A stretch of DNA of 57,828 nucleotides from Imperialibacter sp965651695 (GCA_965651695.1 CBFGTI010000018.1:1-57828), one strand, 5' to 3'; shown: positions 18,272 through 27,798, counted from the first letter of the stretch. Numbers and translations are program-made. Notes: generated from the sequence alone by a model not told the origin.

Positions 18272-18446
18272 AGAAGATGGATGGTTAATGCCTGATAAGG
18301 CGATTATTACAAAACACCATTTAATGAAGTTTGGTTATGCGTTCTTTCAGCAAACTTACTGTTGGCTTCAGCAAGCTAGCGCGGTGCTGCAGAAGCCTAA
18401 CTAAACGCAATTCAATACACTATAAAGCCAGGTCAATGCTTTTGTT

Positions 18447-18905
18447 TTACTTTACAGTTATTTTAATCGAAGTAGCCATATCAGGCCCGTAAGATGTATG
18501 TACTCCGTCAGCAAATTGTAGCGTAAGCACATATTCTCCCGGGGCCAACTCAAGTGTGGCATCCGTCTGGCCTTTACCGTAATGCAGCGTAGTGTCGCTC
18601 ATAGGGATGACCTCATTTATAGGCCAGAATTGCTGATTCAGCAGAATGTGATGATGGCCATAGCCTTCTTTCACAACGCCGGCTGGCTCAATTTGCATGC
18701 CCTCCACACCCATTTCTACAAACACCGGGCTGCTAACAACCGCCCCATCTTGCGGAGATTTGAAGAACACCCTCGGTTTTGCCGTTTCTGCCGTGGCAGT
18801 TTCAGCAGCTTGAGGCTCGCTGGTTTCGGCTTTATTTTCAGTTTTGGAGGTATTACATGCCAGAACGCTGGTTGCTATAAAGAATAGTAAAAAGAGCTTT
18901 TTCAT
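18447..18905 (-). CDS. DUF4399 lipoprotein
   Basis: A 152-residue exported protein. The signal peptide ends in the lipobox SVLAC (Cys17), so it is probably a lipoprotein. A Glu/Ala/Thr-rich linker to about residue 45 is followed by a DUF4399 domain: PRVFFKSPQDGAVVSSPVFVEMGVEG, then KEGYGHHHILLN, then YGKGQTDATLEL and LQFADGVH in separate short blocks. The GxGHHH histidines suggest metal binding, but the function of the family is not established. It is monocistronic, with about 175 bp of non-coding DNA downstream. Confidence 0.88.
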   Translation of the reverse strand: MKKLFLLFFIATSVLACNTSKTENKAETSEPQAAETATAETAKPRVFFKSPQDGAVVSSPVFVEMGVEGMQIEPAGVVKEGYGHHHILLNQQFWPINEVIPMSDTTLHYGKGQTDATLELAPGEYVLTLQFADGVHTSYGPDMATSIKITVK

Positions 18906-18999
18906 TGTAACTTACTGATTATGGTTTTGGTAAAAATAAAATGAATCCGGTCAATTCACTACCTATAACCGCAATATTTGATAAACGCACACAAAGTAG

Positions 19000-19692
19000 C
19001 TAATGCAGCACCTGTTTCAGTACTTCAAGCGACTTTAAACCCGAAAATGTGCCGAGGTGATGGTCGTAAAAGCTGAGGATATTTTTGAGAGCCTCTCGCC
19101 TGACAACGAGTGGCGCCTTTACTGGTGTCTGGAACGACGACGAATAAAGTTTTTTCAGAAAAGCTATTACCTCCTCCGACAGCTTGTCGGTTTCGGTGAG
19201 GTAGTGTACCTGTTCGTACAGTTCTTCGGTTTGCTCCAGGTCGAACCCCAGGTAATAAGTTAGTTTTAAAAGAAATTGGATATGAAAGCATTCATAACCG
19301 CTCTCCATGTGATCAAACACCCGGAGTGAATCGAAAACAAACGAAAACTGGCCGAGGTAGTCTTGCTCGTTTTCGCTTACAATTTTGCCTAACACCTCGC
19401 TTAAAAAGATTCCAATGGTGGTTTTCTTTATTTCAAACGGGATGCTTCCGTAAGGTGCATGGCACTTGACTTCCGATATACGATGCAAATGGGCGTTTTC
19501 TTTGTGGTATACCACCAGGTCTAGCAGGGTGAGGGGCTGAAAGAGCGCAATTTTCCCTTTCGATTTGGTACTTCTTACCCCGTTTACCACGTACGATTGC
19601 AACCCAAACGATTCAGTATAAATGCGGCAAATAATAGAAGAGTCGCGGTATTTTATGTAGTTCAATGCTATGCCCCGGCTTTTGTGCAGCAT
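19000..19692 (-). CDS. recO: DNA repair protein RecO
   Basis: A 230-residue recombination mediator that helps RecR load RecA on gapped DNA. The N-terminal OB-fold starts at KSRGIALNYIKYRDSSIICRIY; the C-terminal helical part follows. The zinc-binding cysteines found in some RecO proteins are absent, as is common in Bacteroidota. The start lies 3 bp after the porZ stop, so both are likely translated from one mRNA. The recO-porZ adjacency is one I recall from other Bacteroidota. Confidence 0.93.
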   Translation of the reverse strand: MLHKSRGIALNYIKYRDSSIICRIYTESFGLQSYVVNGVRSTKSKGKIALFQPLTLLDLVVYHKENAHLHRISEVKCHAPYGSIPFEIKKTTIGIFLSEVLGKIVSENEQDYLGQFSFVFDSLRVFDHMESGYECFHIQFLLKLTYYLGFDLEQTEELYEQVHYLTETDKLSEEVIAFLKKLYSSSFQTPVKAPLVVRREALKNILSFYDHHLGTFSGLKSLEVLKQVLH

Positions 19693-19695
19693 AAC

Positions 19696-21906
19696 CTATT
19701 CTATTATGGCTACCTTACCCGCTACCGATTGGCTACCGTTGCGGCTGGCAGCAAAAACAATGTAAACGCCGGAAGCGGCCCGTCGCCCTGTATAGTCCCT
19801 GAGGTCCCAGGTTGCCCGGCCACCATAGCTCACCATTTCCCTTACCAGCCGGCCTGCTTCGTCTGTTATTTTCACTACGCAGTCGAACGGAAGACCTTCG
19901 ATAGAAAGCAAGCCGCCATAGCCGGGTTTTACCGGGTTCGGAAATATTTTGAGCTTCGCCATCGTAGTTACGGGTTTAATGGCTTCAGCCCTATAGGAGA
20001 CCAGCCCGGCGGAGGTAAGTATAAAAATCTCCCCCGTTTCAGGGTTAATTTCAAGCTGCTGCACCTCGTTCGATAATATCGGGCTGTTTTGCCGGTTAAA
20101 GTGCGTAAGGGTTCCTTCACCAAATTCGTCGAGAAGAAACAACCCCCTTTGTGTTCCAATCCACTTCCTGTTGGCACCGTCTACCTTCACGGAGTTTATC
20201 ACTTCGTCGTCGAGAACAAAGCTATTGCCTGCTACTGCATAAGTCACAATCAAACTCACAGGCTCGAAAACCTCGTAAGTGTTCGCGATAATAGCCAACC
20301 CCCGGTCGGTAGCCAGCCAGGCATAGTCGTCTCTGTCGAAGGCCAGGCCGTTTACGTAAGAAGATGGCAGACCGCTGCCGGCGGTTATAAGCTTGTACTG
20401 CCTTGTTTCTGCATTAAAAACCAGCACACCGGCATTTCCGGGCAAAATACCCCATACGTCACCATATGAATTTAGGTGCATACTAACAGAAGGTGGCACT
20501 GATTCGGGAATAAAGCTTAGCGGACTCCAGCTACCTTCGGCATCACGGATAAAATACTTTGCCCCTGCCTGGTTTGAGCTTATGATAAGCTCGCCCTCCG
20601 CTCCGGCAATAAAAGCAGTTACGGGCACCAGTCCATTGGTCCTCTGGAGCATACTGCCGGGTTCGGTATCGTCGATCAAGCGGGCTGAGGATTGGTCGTA
20701 AATGCCATGTCCATTCAGCAAAATGTAGTTGGCAGGCCCTGTACTCACCACGTCAGATGCATTGTTGTAGTCAGTGGAAACGAAAGAGGGCATCCAACCT
20801 TCGGAACCGAATACCGATACCGACGCGGGCCGGTTAAATGGGAGCAGGCTGTTTTTATCAAACCCTCCGCTCATCGAGAAAATAGTGCTGCCACTTTGCC
20901 TAATCCTGTAAATGTTTTTCTCGAGCGGACCAGCCGACACAAAATAGCTGGGTTCGGTGCCGGTTATCCTCGCCAGCCCATTGTTTTCGTCGCCTATCCA
21001 CAGGCTCCCATCCATGTTGATGGCGCTCGTTACACTTACGGATGCTGGCAATGTTAGCGCTGTTGGGGTCTCTGTCGGTGTTCTCCGCAGCAGAAGGTTC
21101 CCGGCGCCAAATAGCAGCTCGTCGTTTTGCAGGGTTAAGAAGCTAATAGGTCCTTCGGGGGCCAATTCCACCCAGCCATCCCCATGGTTAACCCACAGCC
21201 GGCCGTTTCGTTTGGCAGCGTATGCTACGGTTTCGCTTGCGGCTATAAAATCGAATACGCCCTCGGTTTCGAGTGCCCGGTTCCAGTTCCTGAAATCCAG
21301 CAGATTCAAGCCCGATTGCAGGCTGGCGCTTAATATGCCCTCTTCCGAGGCAAGAAAAATGGAATCTCCGGCGACCGTTCCGTTCAAAATGCCGATTTGT
21401 TTGCCATTTCTTCCAAGCTCTTCAAACGTATTTATTATTTCTAAAGAAGAAAGGTTTATTTCCAGCATGCCGAACCCCGTGCAAACGAAAAAGGATTCGG
21501 GCGATGAAAATATGTCGTTTATTTTTTTCGAAGACGTGATTCCGGATTGCATCAGCCCGGTAACGTTGTAGGTAACTGACTCTCGCAGCAAGTCGATGTT
21601 GCCGTTGGCATAGCCTACAAGCAAGGTACTGGTAGGCGGGTGAGCATCCACGGCTGTGATATTAACGTCGCTCAGGCGGTTGGTTTTTGAAAGCGTGCTG
21701 ATGGCCGAAGCCCGAGGGTCTACTTCGAGCAGTGCGTTGCCGGCACTGCTATAGACCTTGCCGCCCACGGTGGCTACCTCGTACGACTGCCTGTAGTTGA
21801 AATGAGTTCGCCAATGACCGAGCGGTATGTTCTGTTGCCCTTTTGCGAAAAAAGAAACACAAACAGCAAAAATGGCGCTGTAAAAAAATCTCCTATTTCT
21901 TTTCAT
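19696..21906 (-). CDS. porZ: type IX secretion system protein PorZ
   Basis: A 736-residue exported protein. A signal peptide ends near FFAKGQ (residue 24) and is followed by a long series of propeller-type repeats (blocks such as VDAHPPTSTLLVGYANGNI, FDRDDYAWLATDRGLAI, VDGANRKWIGTQRGLFLL), a beta-sandwich, and a C-terminal type A T9SS sorting domain from about residue 650: LKIFPNPVKPGYGG, then GVYIVFAA and GKVAII. This order (two beta-propellers plus CTD) is that of PorZ, a surface component of the T9SS attachment complex that delivers A-LPS to the sortase. It overlaps tdk by 14 bp and is followed at once by recO. Confidence 0.85.
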   Translation of the reverse strand: MKRNRRFFYSAIFAVCVSFFAKGQQNIPLGHWRTHFNYRQSYEVATVGGKVYSSAGNALLEVDPRASAISTLSKTNRLSDVNITAVDAHPPTSTLLVGYANGNIDLLRESVTYNVTGLMQSGITSSKKINDIFSSPESFFVCTGFGMLEINLSSLEIINTFEELGRNGKQIGILNGTVAGDSIFLASEEGILSASLQSGLNLLDFRNWNRALETEGVFDFIAASETVAYAAKRNGRLWVNHGDGWVELAPEGPISFLTLQNDELLFGAGNLLLRRTPTETPTALTLPASVSVTSAINMDGSLWIGDENNGLARITGTEPSYFVSAGPLEKNIYRIRQSGSTIFSMSGGFDKNSLLPFNRPASVSVFGSEGWMPSFVSTDYNNASDVVSTGPANYILLNGHGIYDQSSARLIDDTEPGSMLQRTNGLVPVTAFIAGAEGELIISSNQAGAKYFIRDAEGSWSPLSFIPESVPPSVSMHLNSYGDVWGILPGNAGVLVFNAETRQYKLITAGSGLPSSYVNGLAFDRDDYAWLATDRGLAIIANTYEVFEPVSLIVTYAVAGNSFVLDDEVINSVKVDGANRKWIGTQRGLFLLDEFGEGTLTHFNRQNSPILSNEVQQLEINPETGEIFILTSAGLVSYRAEAIKPVTTMAKLKIFPNPVKPGYGGLLSIEGLPFDCVVKITDEAGRLVREMVSYGGRATWDLRDYTGRRAASGVYIVFAASRNGSQSVAGKVAIIE

Positions 21907-22492
21907 TCTGTTGTGCTTCCCAAAAGCATTTGCGGCAGTATGCCCGGTAAAAATCTTTTTCGCCCACCAGGACTTTTTCTTTGCCCTGGCTGGTACGGTA
22001 GGTGTAAGAAGCTACGGCGCCGCAGTTCATGCAAATGGCGTGTATTTTCGAAACAAATTCGGCCACAGCCATCAGGTGCGGCATTGCTCCGAAGGGCTTC
22101 CCCTGAAAGTCCATATCGAGCCCAGCCAATATCACACGTTTTCCCTTGTTGGCCAGCATGGTGCATACCTTAACGATCTCGTCGTCAAAAAATTGGGCCT
22201 CATCTATGCCCACCACTTCGCTGTTGCCGGCCAGCAGGAGAATGTCGCTGGCAAATTGAACGGGGGTAGAACGTATGCTACGGTCGTTGTGCGACACTAC
22301 ATCCTTGTCGTGGTAACGCTTGTCGATAGCGGGCTTAAAAATCTCCACCTTTTGACCCGCTATTACGGCGCGGTTTAGCCGCCGGATTAGCTCTTCCGTT
22401 TTGCCGGAAAACATCGAGCCGCATATTACTTCTATCCAACCCGAGCGGCGGTCTTCCCGGCCCGATCTCTCCAAATGTGGTTCAATTTGCAT
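21893..22492 (-). CDS. tdk: thymidine kinase
   Basis: A 199-residue type II thymidine kinase of the salvage pathway, phosphorylating thymidine to dTMP. The P-loop GSMFSGKT lies at residues 25-32, the catalytic DEAQFF block near 106, and the zinc lasso cysteines in ICMNCG and YCRKC near the C-terminus. It starts 7 bp after the ferredoxin stop and its 3' end overlaps porZ by 14 bp, so the order ferredoxin-tdk-porZ-recO reads like one operon. About 17 N-terminal residues before GWIEVICG are charged and may be an extension or an early start. Confidence 0.97.
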   Translation of the reverse strand: MQIEPHLERSGREDRRSGWIEVICGSMFSGKTEELIRRLNRAVIAGQKVEIFKPAIDKRYHDKDVVSHNDRSIRSTPVQFASDILLLAGNSEVVGIDEAQFFDDEIVKVCTMLANKGKRVILAGLDMDFQGKPFGAMPHLMAVAEFVSKIHAICMNCGAVASYTYRTSQGKEKVLVGEKDFYRAYCRKCFWEAQQNEKK

Positions 22493-22499
22493 AACAGCT

Positions 22500-22823
22500 C
22501 TATCCGCTATATCGAATGTGAGGAAATTTGTTCTCTTCAGCCACTCTTATTTCAATGTTGCCCCTAACCCGTGCCTGGCAGGCCAGCCGCTCGTTTTCCG
22601 CTAACAGACCCCGCAACCTGAAGTTTTTCTCAGCCGCTGTAAGACCATCAAGGGCGGTGCCACCGTTAATAACTATGGCTTTGCATGTTGTGCAGCGCCC
22701 TTTGCCCCCGCAGGCATACATCCAGTCGACGGCGTTTTCCTGCAAAACAGCAAGAAGGGTAGAGCCAATATTTTCGCTGATTATCTGTTTGTTATTAAGG
22801 TTTTGTATAACGATCTTGGGCAT
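22500..22823 (-). CDS. [2Fe-2S] ferredoxin
   Basis: A 107-residue plant/adrenodoxin-like ferredoxin. The cluster ligands are Cys38, Cys44, Cys47 and Cys82 in ACGGKGRCTTC and LACQARV, the usual C-x5-C-x2-C...C spacing. It transfers single electrons in the cytoplasm; partner unknown. The frame opens earlier at 22913, but those 30 residues are not ferredoxin-like and lie over the divergent gene's start, so the ATG at 22823 is chosen. Only 30 bp separate it from the divergent acidic-protein gene. Confidence 0.93.
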   Translation of the reverse strand: MPKIVIQNLNNKQIISENIGSTLLAVLQENAVDWMYACGGKGRCTTCKAIVINGGTALDGLTAAEKNFRLRGLLAENERLACQARVRGNIEIRVAEENKFPHIRYSG

Positions 22824-22853
22824 AAAACAAGCTTTGCAAAAGAAACAAAATAT

Positions 22854-24161
22854 ATGTTGGAGAGCAAACTGAACCACGAGGCCATAGAAGCGTTTGCCGT
22901 ATCGTTTTCCCAAAAGGTGTGCAACTCCTTCTTTGATGAAAAAGATGTGGTTTCAGGAAGAGAAATTGTTGAGATTACTCCTGTAAAACAGGTTAACTAT
23001 TTTGTTCTGAAGATACTTTTCCGGCAGTGGCAAAAGGAAACGCTGCGGCTCCAGAGCCCTTATTTTAACTATAGAAACGAGGAGGTCAGAAAAGCGCTGG
23101 TTGGTTTTATGAATGTGCTTTCGCAGCAAATTAGTGTAAGAAGAGAGCATTTTGAGCCGCTTCTTCGCAAGGCTACCCGCGAGGCTTTGCTGCTGATTAT
23201 TTCACCATATGATTTTTTCAGGGAAGAACTTACCGGCCATGAAAGCGGCCGGCTGAATGATAAATACCTGAAGAATAGCGACAAGTATATAAAAGTGAAC
23301 CGGCGGCTGTTTGATGTTTACAAGAGCCGGTTCGATGCGCTGGGTGAAGGCGATATGCCTCACGAGGATGCTTTGGCCTTGTTGGATGATGTATTTATGA
23401 GCCGCGAGCTTGTGCCCGAAGAGACTGCGGCTTATGAAGAGGCTTTTAATGAAGTAGAAAAGGTTGATTTTGCTGATTTTTTTCATGGTGAACCCGAGGC
23501 TTATGAACCCGAACCGGACGAGCAGCAGGACGAAGAGGAGAGCATTTGGGAAGAAAGCGATTTTTCGCAGGAAGCCGATGAGGATGATCTGACTGACGAT
23601 ATGGACGAGGGGGATGATGAGGGCGACGACGATACGGATGAGTATCTGGAAGACGAGCGCACTGAGATTGACGATGATGACGAGGGGGAGTCTATCGAAG
23701 ATAAATACGAAACCCTCGAGGACCTGGAAGAAAGACAGGAAGCCGAGGCCGGAGAAGGTCAGGGCAGCGCATACCGTTTTCTGGAGAACGTAGGGTCCGA
23801 CGACGATGATGACGACATGGGTGACTCCGCTCTCAACAGGCAGTTTAGCTCAGAGAAACAGCCTCTGCACGAGAAGCTGAAGGCAGAAAAAGGGCCCACG
23901 CTGGCAGAAATCCATCAGAGCCAAAAAATTGAAAGTATTGTTGGCAGTATTAGCATCAACCAGCGCTACATGTTTGTGAATGAGCTGTTCAAGGGCGAAA
24001 ATGAAGTGTTTGTTGCGGCTATGAGCAAGGTGGAGGGATGTAGTAGTTTTGATGAAGCTGTGGAGCTTTTAATCCAAAACTATTCCAAAGACCTTGAATG
24101 GGATATGAACACGCCCGAAGTAAAAGAGCTCCTTAAAATAATTTTCAAAAAATTCAGATAA
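22854..24161 (+). CDS. acidic protein of unknown function
   Basis: A 435-residue cytoplasmic-looking protein in three parts. Residues 1-200 are globular and helix-rich (NYFVLKILFRQWQ, LLLIISPYDFFREEL). Residues about 210-330 are a very acidic low-complexity linker with runs such as DEQQDEEESIWEES and DDDDDDMGD. The last about 80 residues form a conserved-looking module (SISINQRYMFVNELFKGE, SSFDEAVELLI), a pattern I recall at the C-terminus of unannotated Bacteroidota proteins. No signal peptide or membrane segment. The ATG at 22854 is chosen over an earlier one that overlaps the divergent ferredoxin. A weak promoter match (TTTTG 22801-22805, AAGCTTTG 22829-22836) lies upstream. Confidence 0.75.
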   Translation: MLESKLNHEAIEAFAVSFSQKVCNSFFDEKDVVSGREIVEITPVKQVNYFVLKILFRQWQKETLRLQSPYFNYRNEEVRKALVGFMNVLSQQISVRREHFEPLLRKATREALLLIISPYDFFREELTGHESGRLNDKYLKNSDKYIKVNRRLFDVYKSRFDALGEGDMPHEDALALLDDVFMSRELVPEETAAYEEAFNEVEKVDFADFFHGEPEAYEPEPDEQQDEEESIWEESDFSQEADEDDLTDDMDEGDDEGDDDTDEYLEDERTEIDDDDEGESIEDKYETLEDLEERQEAEAGEGQGSAYRFLENVGSDDDDDDMGDSALNRQFSSEKQPLHEKLKAEKGPTLAEIHQSQKIESIVGSISINQRYMFVNELFKGENEVFVAAMSKVEGCSSFDEAVELLIQNYSKDLEWDMNTPEVKELLKIIFKKFR

Positions 24162-24201
24162 GCCGTAGTAACAGGAGCTGCAGAGACCTACTCCCATTAG
24201 A

Positions 24202-25482
24202 TTAAAATCTCGAGAAAATTTGCATCCGGTTAGCGTCCATTTTGAGCAGGATGAAAAGTAAAATAGTGAACGCCCATAGCGACGACCCACCGTAGCTAAA
24301 GAAGGGCAGTGGAATGCCAATAACGGGGAATAGCCCGATTGTCATGGCAATGTTGAAAGCGAAATGGAAAAACAGGATCGAAGCTACACCGTAACCGTAA
24401 ATTCTGGCAAATTTTGACTTTTGCCTCTCAGAAATTGTGACAATCCGGATAAGCAGCGTTAGAAAAAGGCCGATCAGAATCAACCCGCCGAACCATCCCT
24501 GTTCTTCACCTACAGTGCAAAAGATATTGTCGGTGCTTTGGTCGGGCACAAAGTCAAATTTCGTTTGGGTACCCTGCAGGTAGCCTTTGCCAAACAGTCC
24601 ACCGGAGCCAATAGCAATTTTCGACTGGGTTACCTGCCAGCCTGCACCAAGCGGATCGCGGTTAGGGTCGATAAACTGCATCACCCGATTTTGCTGGTGA
24701 GGTTTCAGAACGTTGGTCATTAAGAAATCTACACTTCGCACAAATCCCAGCAGCATGATGGTAGTAATTGCTACCATACCGATTCTGCGAACGTTTCTGC
24801 CCGACAACGCAGCCACGATCAGGCCAACAACGATTATTCCAATAAAGAGTGCGATGGGTTTTATAAGGAGAGTAAGGATGAACAATAGCACGACACTGAA
24901 GCCCAAAAGAAAGAATATCGGGTTCAGCCCCTCCCTGTACAGCACAATTACAAAGGCTCCGAATACCATCATCGTGCCCGTATCGCCCTGAAGCAAAATG
25001 AGAAGCGCCGGCACTATAATAATAGCGATGCTGATCAGCTGGGTCTTGATTTTTTCGAACCGGACCGTGGGTTCGCTTAGGAATTTGGCCAAGGCGAGAG
25101 CAGTAGCAACTTTGGCAAATTCGGAGGGTTGGAGTCCAAAGCTACCGACACCGAACCACGATTTCGATCCCTTAACTTCAGTACCAAAGATCAGTACGGA
25201 GATCAACACCAGTAGGAGTGCCGCAAAAATGATGTAAGCGAAAGAGTCGTAGAAACGAAAATCGACTATGCTAATAATAATTATCAGTACGATGCTTGAT
25301 GCTATCCAAACCAGTTGCTTACCTGAGTTAATAGAAAAATCGAAAATACTTGCGGTGGTTTCTTCGTCGTACACGGCCGCATAGATATTGAGCCATCCAA
25401 GAAAAACCAGAAGGAAGTAAAGTGAAACGGTTACCCAGTCGTACTGATTAGAGGTTAAATTTGCGCTTCTCATTCGCATCAA
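24202..25482 (-). CDS. rodA: rod shape-determining protein RodA (peptidoglycan polymerase)
   Basis: A 426-residue SEDS-family glycosyltransferase of the elongasome, polymerising lipid II at the membrane together with PBP2. About ten transmembrane segments are seen; the signature near the C-terminus (FSYGGSSLWAFTI) and the conserved SWFGVGSFGLQPSEFAK block near residue 108-125 are clear. It overlaps the end of mrdA by up to 35 bp (three possible ATGs near the start), consistent with translational coupling. It ends the mreBCD-mrdA-rodA operon and is convergent with the acidic-protein gene. Confidence 0.96.
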   Translation of the reverse strand: MMRMRSANLTSNQYDWVTVSLYFLLVFLGWLNIYAAVYDEETTASIFDFSINSGKQLVWIASSIVLIIIISIVDFRFYDSFAYIIFAALLLVLISVLIFGTEVKGSKSWFGVGSFGLQPSEFAKVATALALAKFLSEPTVRFEKIKTQLISIAIIIVPALLILLQGDTGTMMVFGAFVIVLYREGLNPIFFLLGFSVVLLFILTLLIKPIALFIGIIVVGLIVAALSGRNVRRIGMVAITTIMLLGFVRSVDFLMTNVLKPHQQNRVMQFIDPNRDPLGAGWQVTQSKIAIGSGGLFGKGYLQGTQTKFDFVPDQSTDNIFCTVGEEQGWFGGLILIGLFLTLLIRIVTISERQKSKFARIYGYGVASILFFHFAFNIAMTIGLFPVIGIPLPFFSYGGSSLWAFTILLFILLKMDANRMQIFSRF

Positions 25483-27280
25483 GAAAATCTCCCTTTAAAA
25501 CATACTCTTCCATTCTCAGCCTGGCATTTTCGCCCTTCAGATATTTTTCGATCATCAGGCCCGAAATAGCCGCAGCCGCTCTCGCCCCCTGCCCCGCATG
25601 TTCCACGTAAACAGAAATCGCAATCTTAGGATTGTCCATTGGTGCAAAAGCAATAAATACCGAGTGATCGGGCTTATTATTGTTTTGCACTGTGCCGGTT
25701 TTGCCGCAAACTGTGATATCAGGCAACTTGGCCCGGTAAGATCCTGTACCGTATTCAACCACATTCCGCATAGCGGCCACCGCCACGTCAAAGTATTCGG
25801 CGTTTATACCTGTTTCGTGTTTTACAGTGTATTCTGCCCTTGGCTGCCCTGAATCGTCGATGGATTTCACCAGGTGAGGGGTATAATAAAAGCCCCTGTT
25901 TGCCACAATAGCCGCGAAATTTGCCATTTGCAGTGGCACAACCAGATTTTCGCCCTCACCTATCGAAATTGAATAGATGTTGGAATATTTCCACGGCCTG
26001 TTGTTATAAGCCCTATCGTAATAGGTAACATTAGGCACCATTCCACCTTTTTCGTTGGGCAGATCAATACCGAGCGGGCTACCAAATCCAAATCCTGCCA
26101 CCATACCTCTCCACTTTTCCAGCCCTATACGGGTGTCTTCAAACGTGTCGGGCGACTTGTCCTGGTTTACAACCCTCCTCAGCACCTGGTGAAAGTAGGG
26201 ATTGCACGACATGGTAATGGCACCCAGCAAATCTTCTGAAGGCCCATGATAGTGGCACCCGATGATGTTCATGTTGCACGGAATTACCGTTTCCTCAGTA
26301 ATTACCCCTTCCTGCAGCCCTATCATCGCTTGCATAATCTTAAAAATGGAACCCGGCCGGTACATGGCCATCAGCGGCCTGTTAAACAACGGCACGAGAC
26401 TATCCTGCGAAAGCGTCTGAAAGTTTTTCCCAAAGTCTTTTCCAGCAAGCAGGGTGGGGTTATACGACGGCGCTGAAACGAAAGTCAGTATCTCGCCGGT
26501 TGCTGGTTCGATTGCCACCACACTGCCTACTTTGCCTTCCATTAATTTTTCGGCGTATTGCTGAAGCTCCAGGTCGAGGGTAGTGGTGATGTTTTGGCCC
26601 GGAATGCTCAGCGTGTCGTACATGCCGTTTTTAAAGCTGCCTTTTTCCTGGCCCCGCACATTTACGAGCTTGTATTTAACACCCCGTTTGCCGCGAAGTT
26701 CCTTTTCGTAGGCCATCTCCAGGCCGCTAATTCCGATGTAGTCGCCCTGGCTGTAGTAACCGGTCTTGTCCTGCTCGAGTTGCCTTTTGCTTACCTCGCC
26801 GGTATAGCCAAGGGCATTTGCAGCACTGGCGGTTGAATAGCCTCTCACCGTACGAGCTGCTACATGAAAGCCAGGGAAATCGATCAGGTAGCTTCCTACC
26901 TCAGCAAAACTCTCGGGGGGAAGCTGATCAATAATTTTTGAAGCTTTGATCGAGGAGTATTTCTTTGCGGCGAGGAGCTTTTTCTGCAATTCCTGTTTTT
27001 CGATTTTGAACAGGGTGCAGAATTTGGCGGTGTCCAGCTTGGTTACTTCCTTGGGCACTACCATTATATCATACACGGGGTTGTTGTATACCAACAGCTT
27101 TCCGTTGCGGTCGTACATCAATCCACGGTAGGGGTACTCCACTATTTTCTGCACGATATTACTTTCGGCTGCTGTTTTGTAGCTGCTGTCGAGCACCTGT
27201 ATAGAAAACAACCGGATAACGAATACCACGCCGATCAGCACCATCCCGGTTTGTATGTAAAGTTTTCTGCTATCGTTCAT
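25448..27280 (-). CDS. mrdA: penicillin-binding protein 2 (peptidoglycan transpeptidase)
   Basis: A 610-residue class B PBP that crosslinks cell-wall peptidoglycan during elongation. An N-terminal membrane anchor (about 10-27) is followed by the pedestal and the transpeptidase domain with its three motifs: SIFK (active Ser about 311), SCN (about 356) and KTGT (about 527). Its ATG overlaps the mreD stop by 4 bp. It is the catalytic partner of RodA encoded next. The Ser/Lys/Asn and KTG motifs are all intact, so the protein should be active and beta-lactam sensitive. Confidence 0.97.
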   Translation of the reverse strand: MNDSRKLYIQTGMVLIGVVFVIRLFSIQVLDSSYKTAAESNIVQKIVEYPYRGLMYDRNGKLLVYNNPVYDIMVVPKEVTKLDTAKFCTLFKIEKQELQKKLLAAKKYSSIKASKIIDQLPPESFAEVGSYLIDFPGFHVAARTVRGYSTASAANALGYTGEVSKRQLEQDKTGYYSQGDYIGISGLEMAYEKELRGKRGVKYKLVNVRGQEKGSFKNGMYDTLSIPGQNITTTLDLELQQYAEKLMEGKVGSVVAIEPATGEILTFVSAPSYNPTLLAGKDFGKNFQTLSQDSLVPLFNRPLMAMYRPGSIFKIMQAMIGLQEGVITEETVIPCNMNIIGCHYHGPSEDLLGAITMSCNPYFHQVLRRVVNQDKSPDTFEDTRIGLEKWRGMVAGFGFGSPLGIDLPNEKGGMVPNVTYYDRAYNNRPWKYSNIYSISIGEGENLVVPLQMANFAAIVANRGFYYTPHLVKSIDDSGQPRAEYTVKHETGINAEYFDVAVAAMRNVVEYGTGSYRAKLPDITVCGKTGTVQNNNKPDHSVFIAFAPMDNPKIAISVYVEHAGQGARAAAAISGLMIEKYLKGENARLRMEEYVLKGDFLDANEKRKFNL

Positions 27281-27798
27281 AGCCTGCTGCTTTTTTGAGG
27301 CATTCTAATATACAGCACAAGCAAAATAATTGTCAAAGTAAAAAGAGAACTAAAAAGTGCTTTTCCTAAAGTTAACCAAAACATATTCACATTTCCTGCT
27401 TCAATAAAAAAGAGCGCCAGATGATGCATGAGGATCAGCGGGATAAAATACATAAGCATCCAACCCCACCCCAATTCCTCCGGGCTTAGCCTTGTGCCGG
27501 CATCATAACCACCTCCGGGAGTAAGGAGCCGTATCACCACAGGCCTGAAGTACATCATTAACACACATGATGCAGCATGAATTCCTTGTGTGTCATAAAA
27601 AGTATCAACACTGATTCCCAATGCAAACCCGACAAACATCAGCGTAATGAGGCTGGTTTCCATCGGAAAAATCAGCAGCGGAAGAATGTATATAAAGCAG
27701 GAGGCATAGTCGAAAACCACGAGGTTCCTCAGCAGGGTTACCTGGAGAAGTGTTAGAAACACGAGCGACAGCGCTAGCTCAAGATAACTCCTATTCAT
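27277..27798 (-). CDS. mreD: rod shape-determining protein MreD
   Basis: A 173-residue integral membrane protein with about five or six helices, the size and position expected of MreD, which links MreC to the elongasome. Sequence conservation in this family is low, so the assignment rests on size, topology and position between mreC and mrdA. It overlaps mreC by 8 bp upstream and mrdA by 4 bp downstream. The segment VLMMYFRPVVIRLLTPGG is a typical hydrophilic-bounded loop of Bacteroidota MreD. Confidence 0.88.
   Translation of the reverse strand: MNRSYLELALSLVFLTLLQVTLLRNLVVFDYASCFIYILPLLIFPMETSLITLMFVGFALGISVDTFYDTQGIHAASCVLMMYFRPVVIRLLTPGGGYDAGTRLSPEELGWGWMLMYFIPLILMHHLALFFIEAGNVNMFWLTLGKALFSSLFTLTIILLVLYIRMPQKSSRL

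Noticed and set aside
20957..21571. 204-codon plus-strand frame opposite porZ
   Set aside because: Serine/proline-rich shadow of the porZ codons; no family pattern.
23490..23840. acidic repeat-rich stretch as possible tandem DNA repeat or sequencing artefact
   Set aside because: The reading frame continues cleanly on both sides and the codons vary, so it is a coding low-complexity linker rather than a DNA repeat array.
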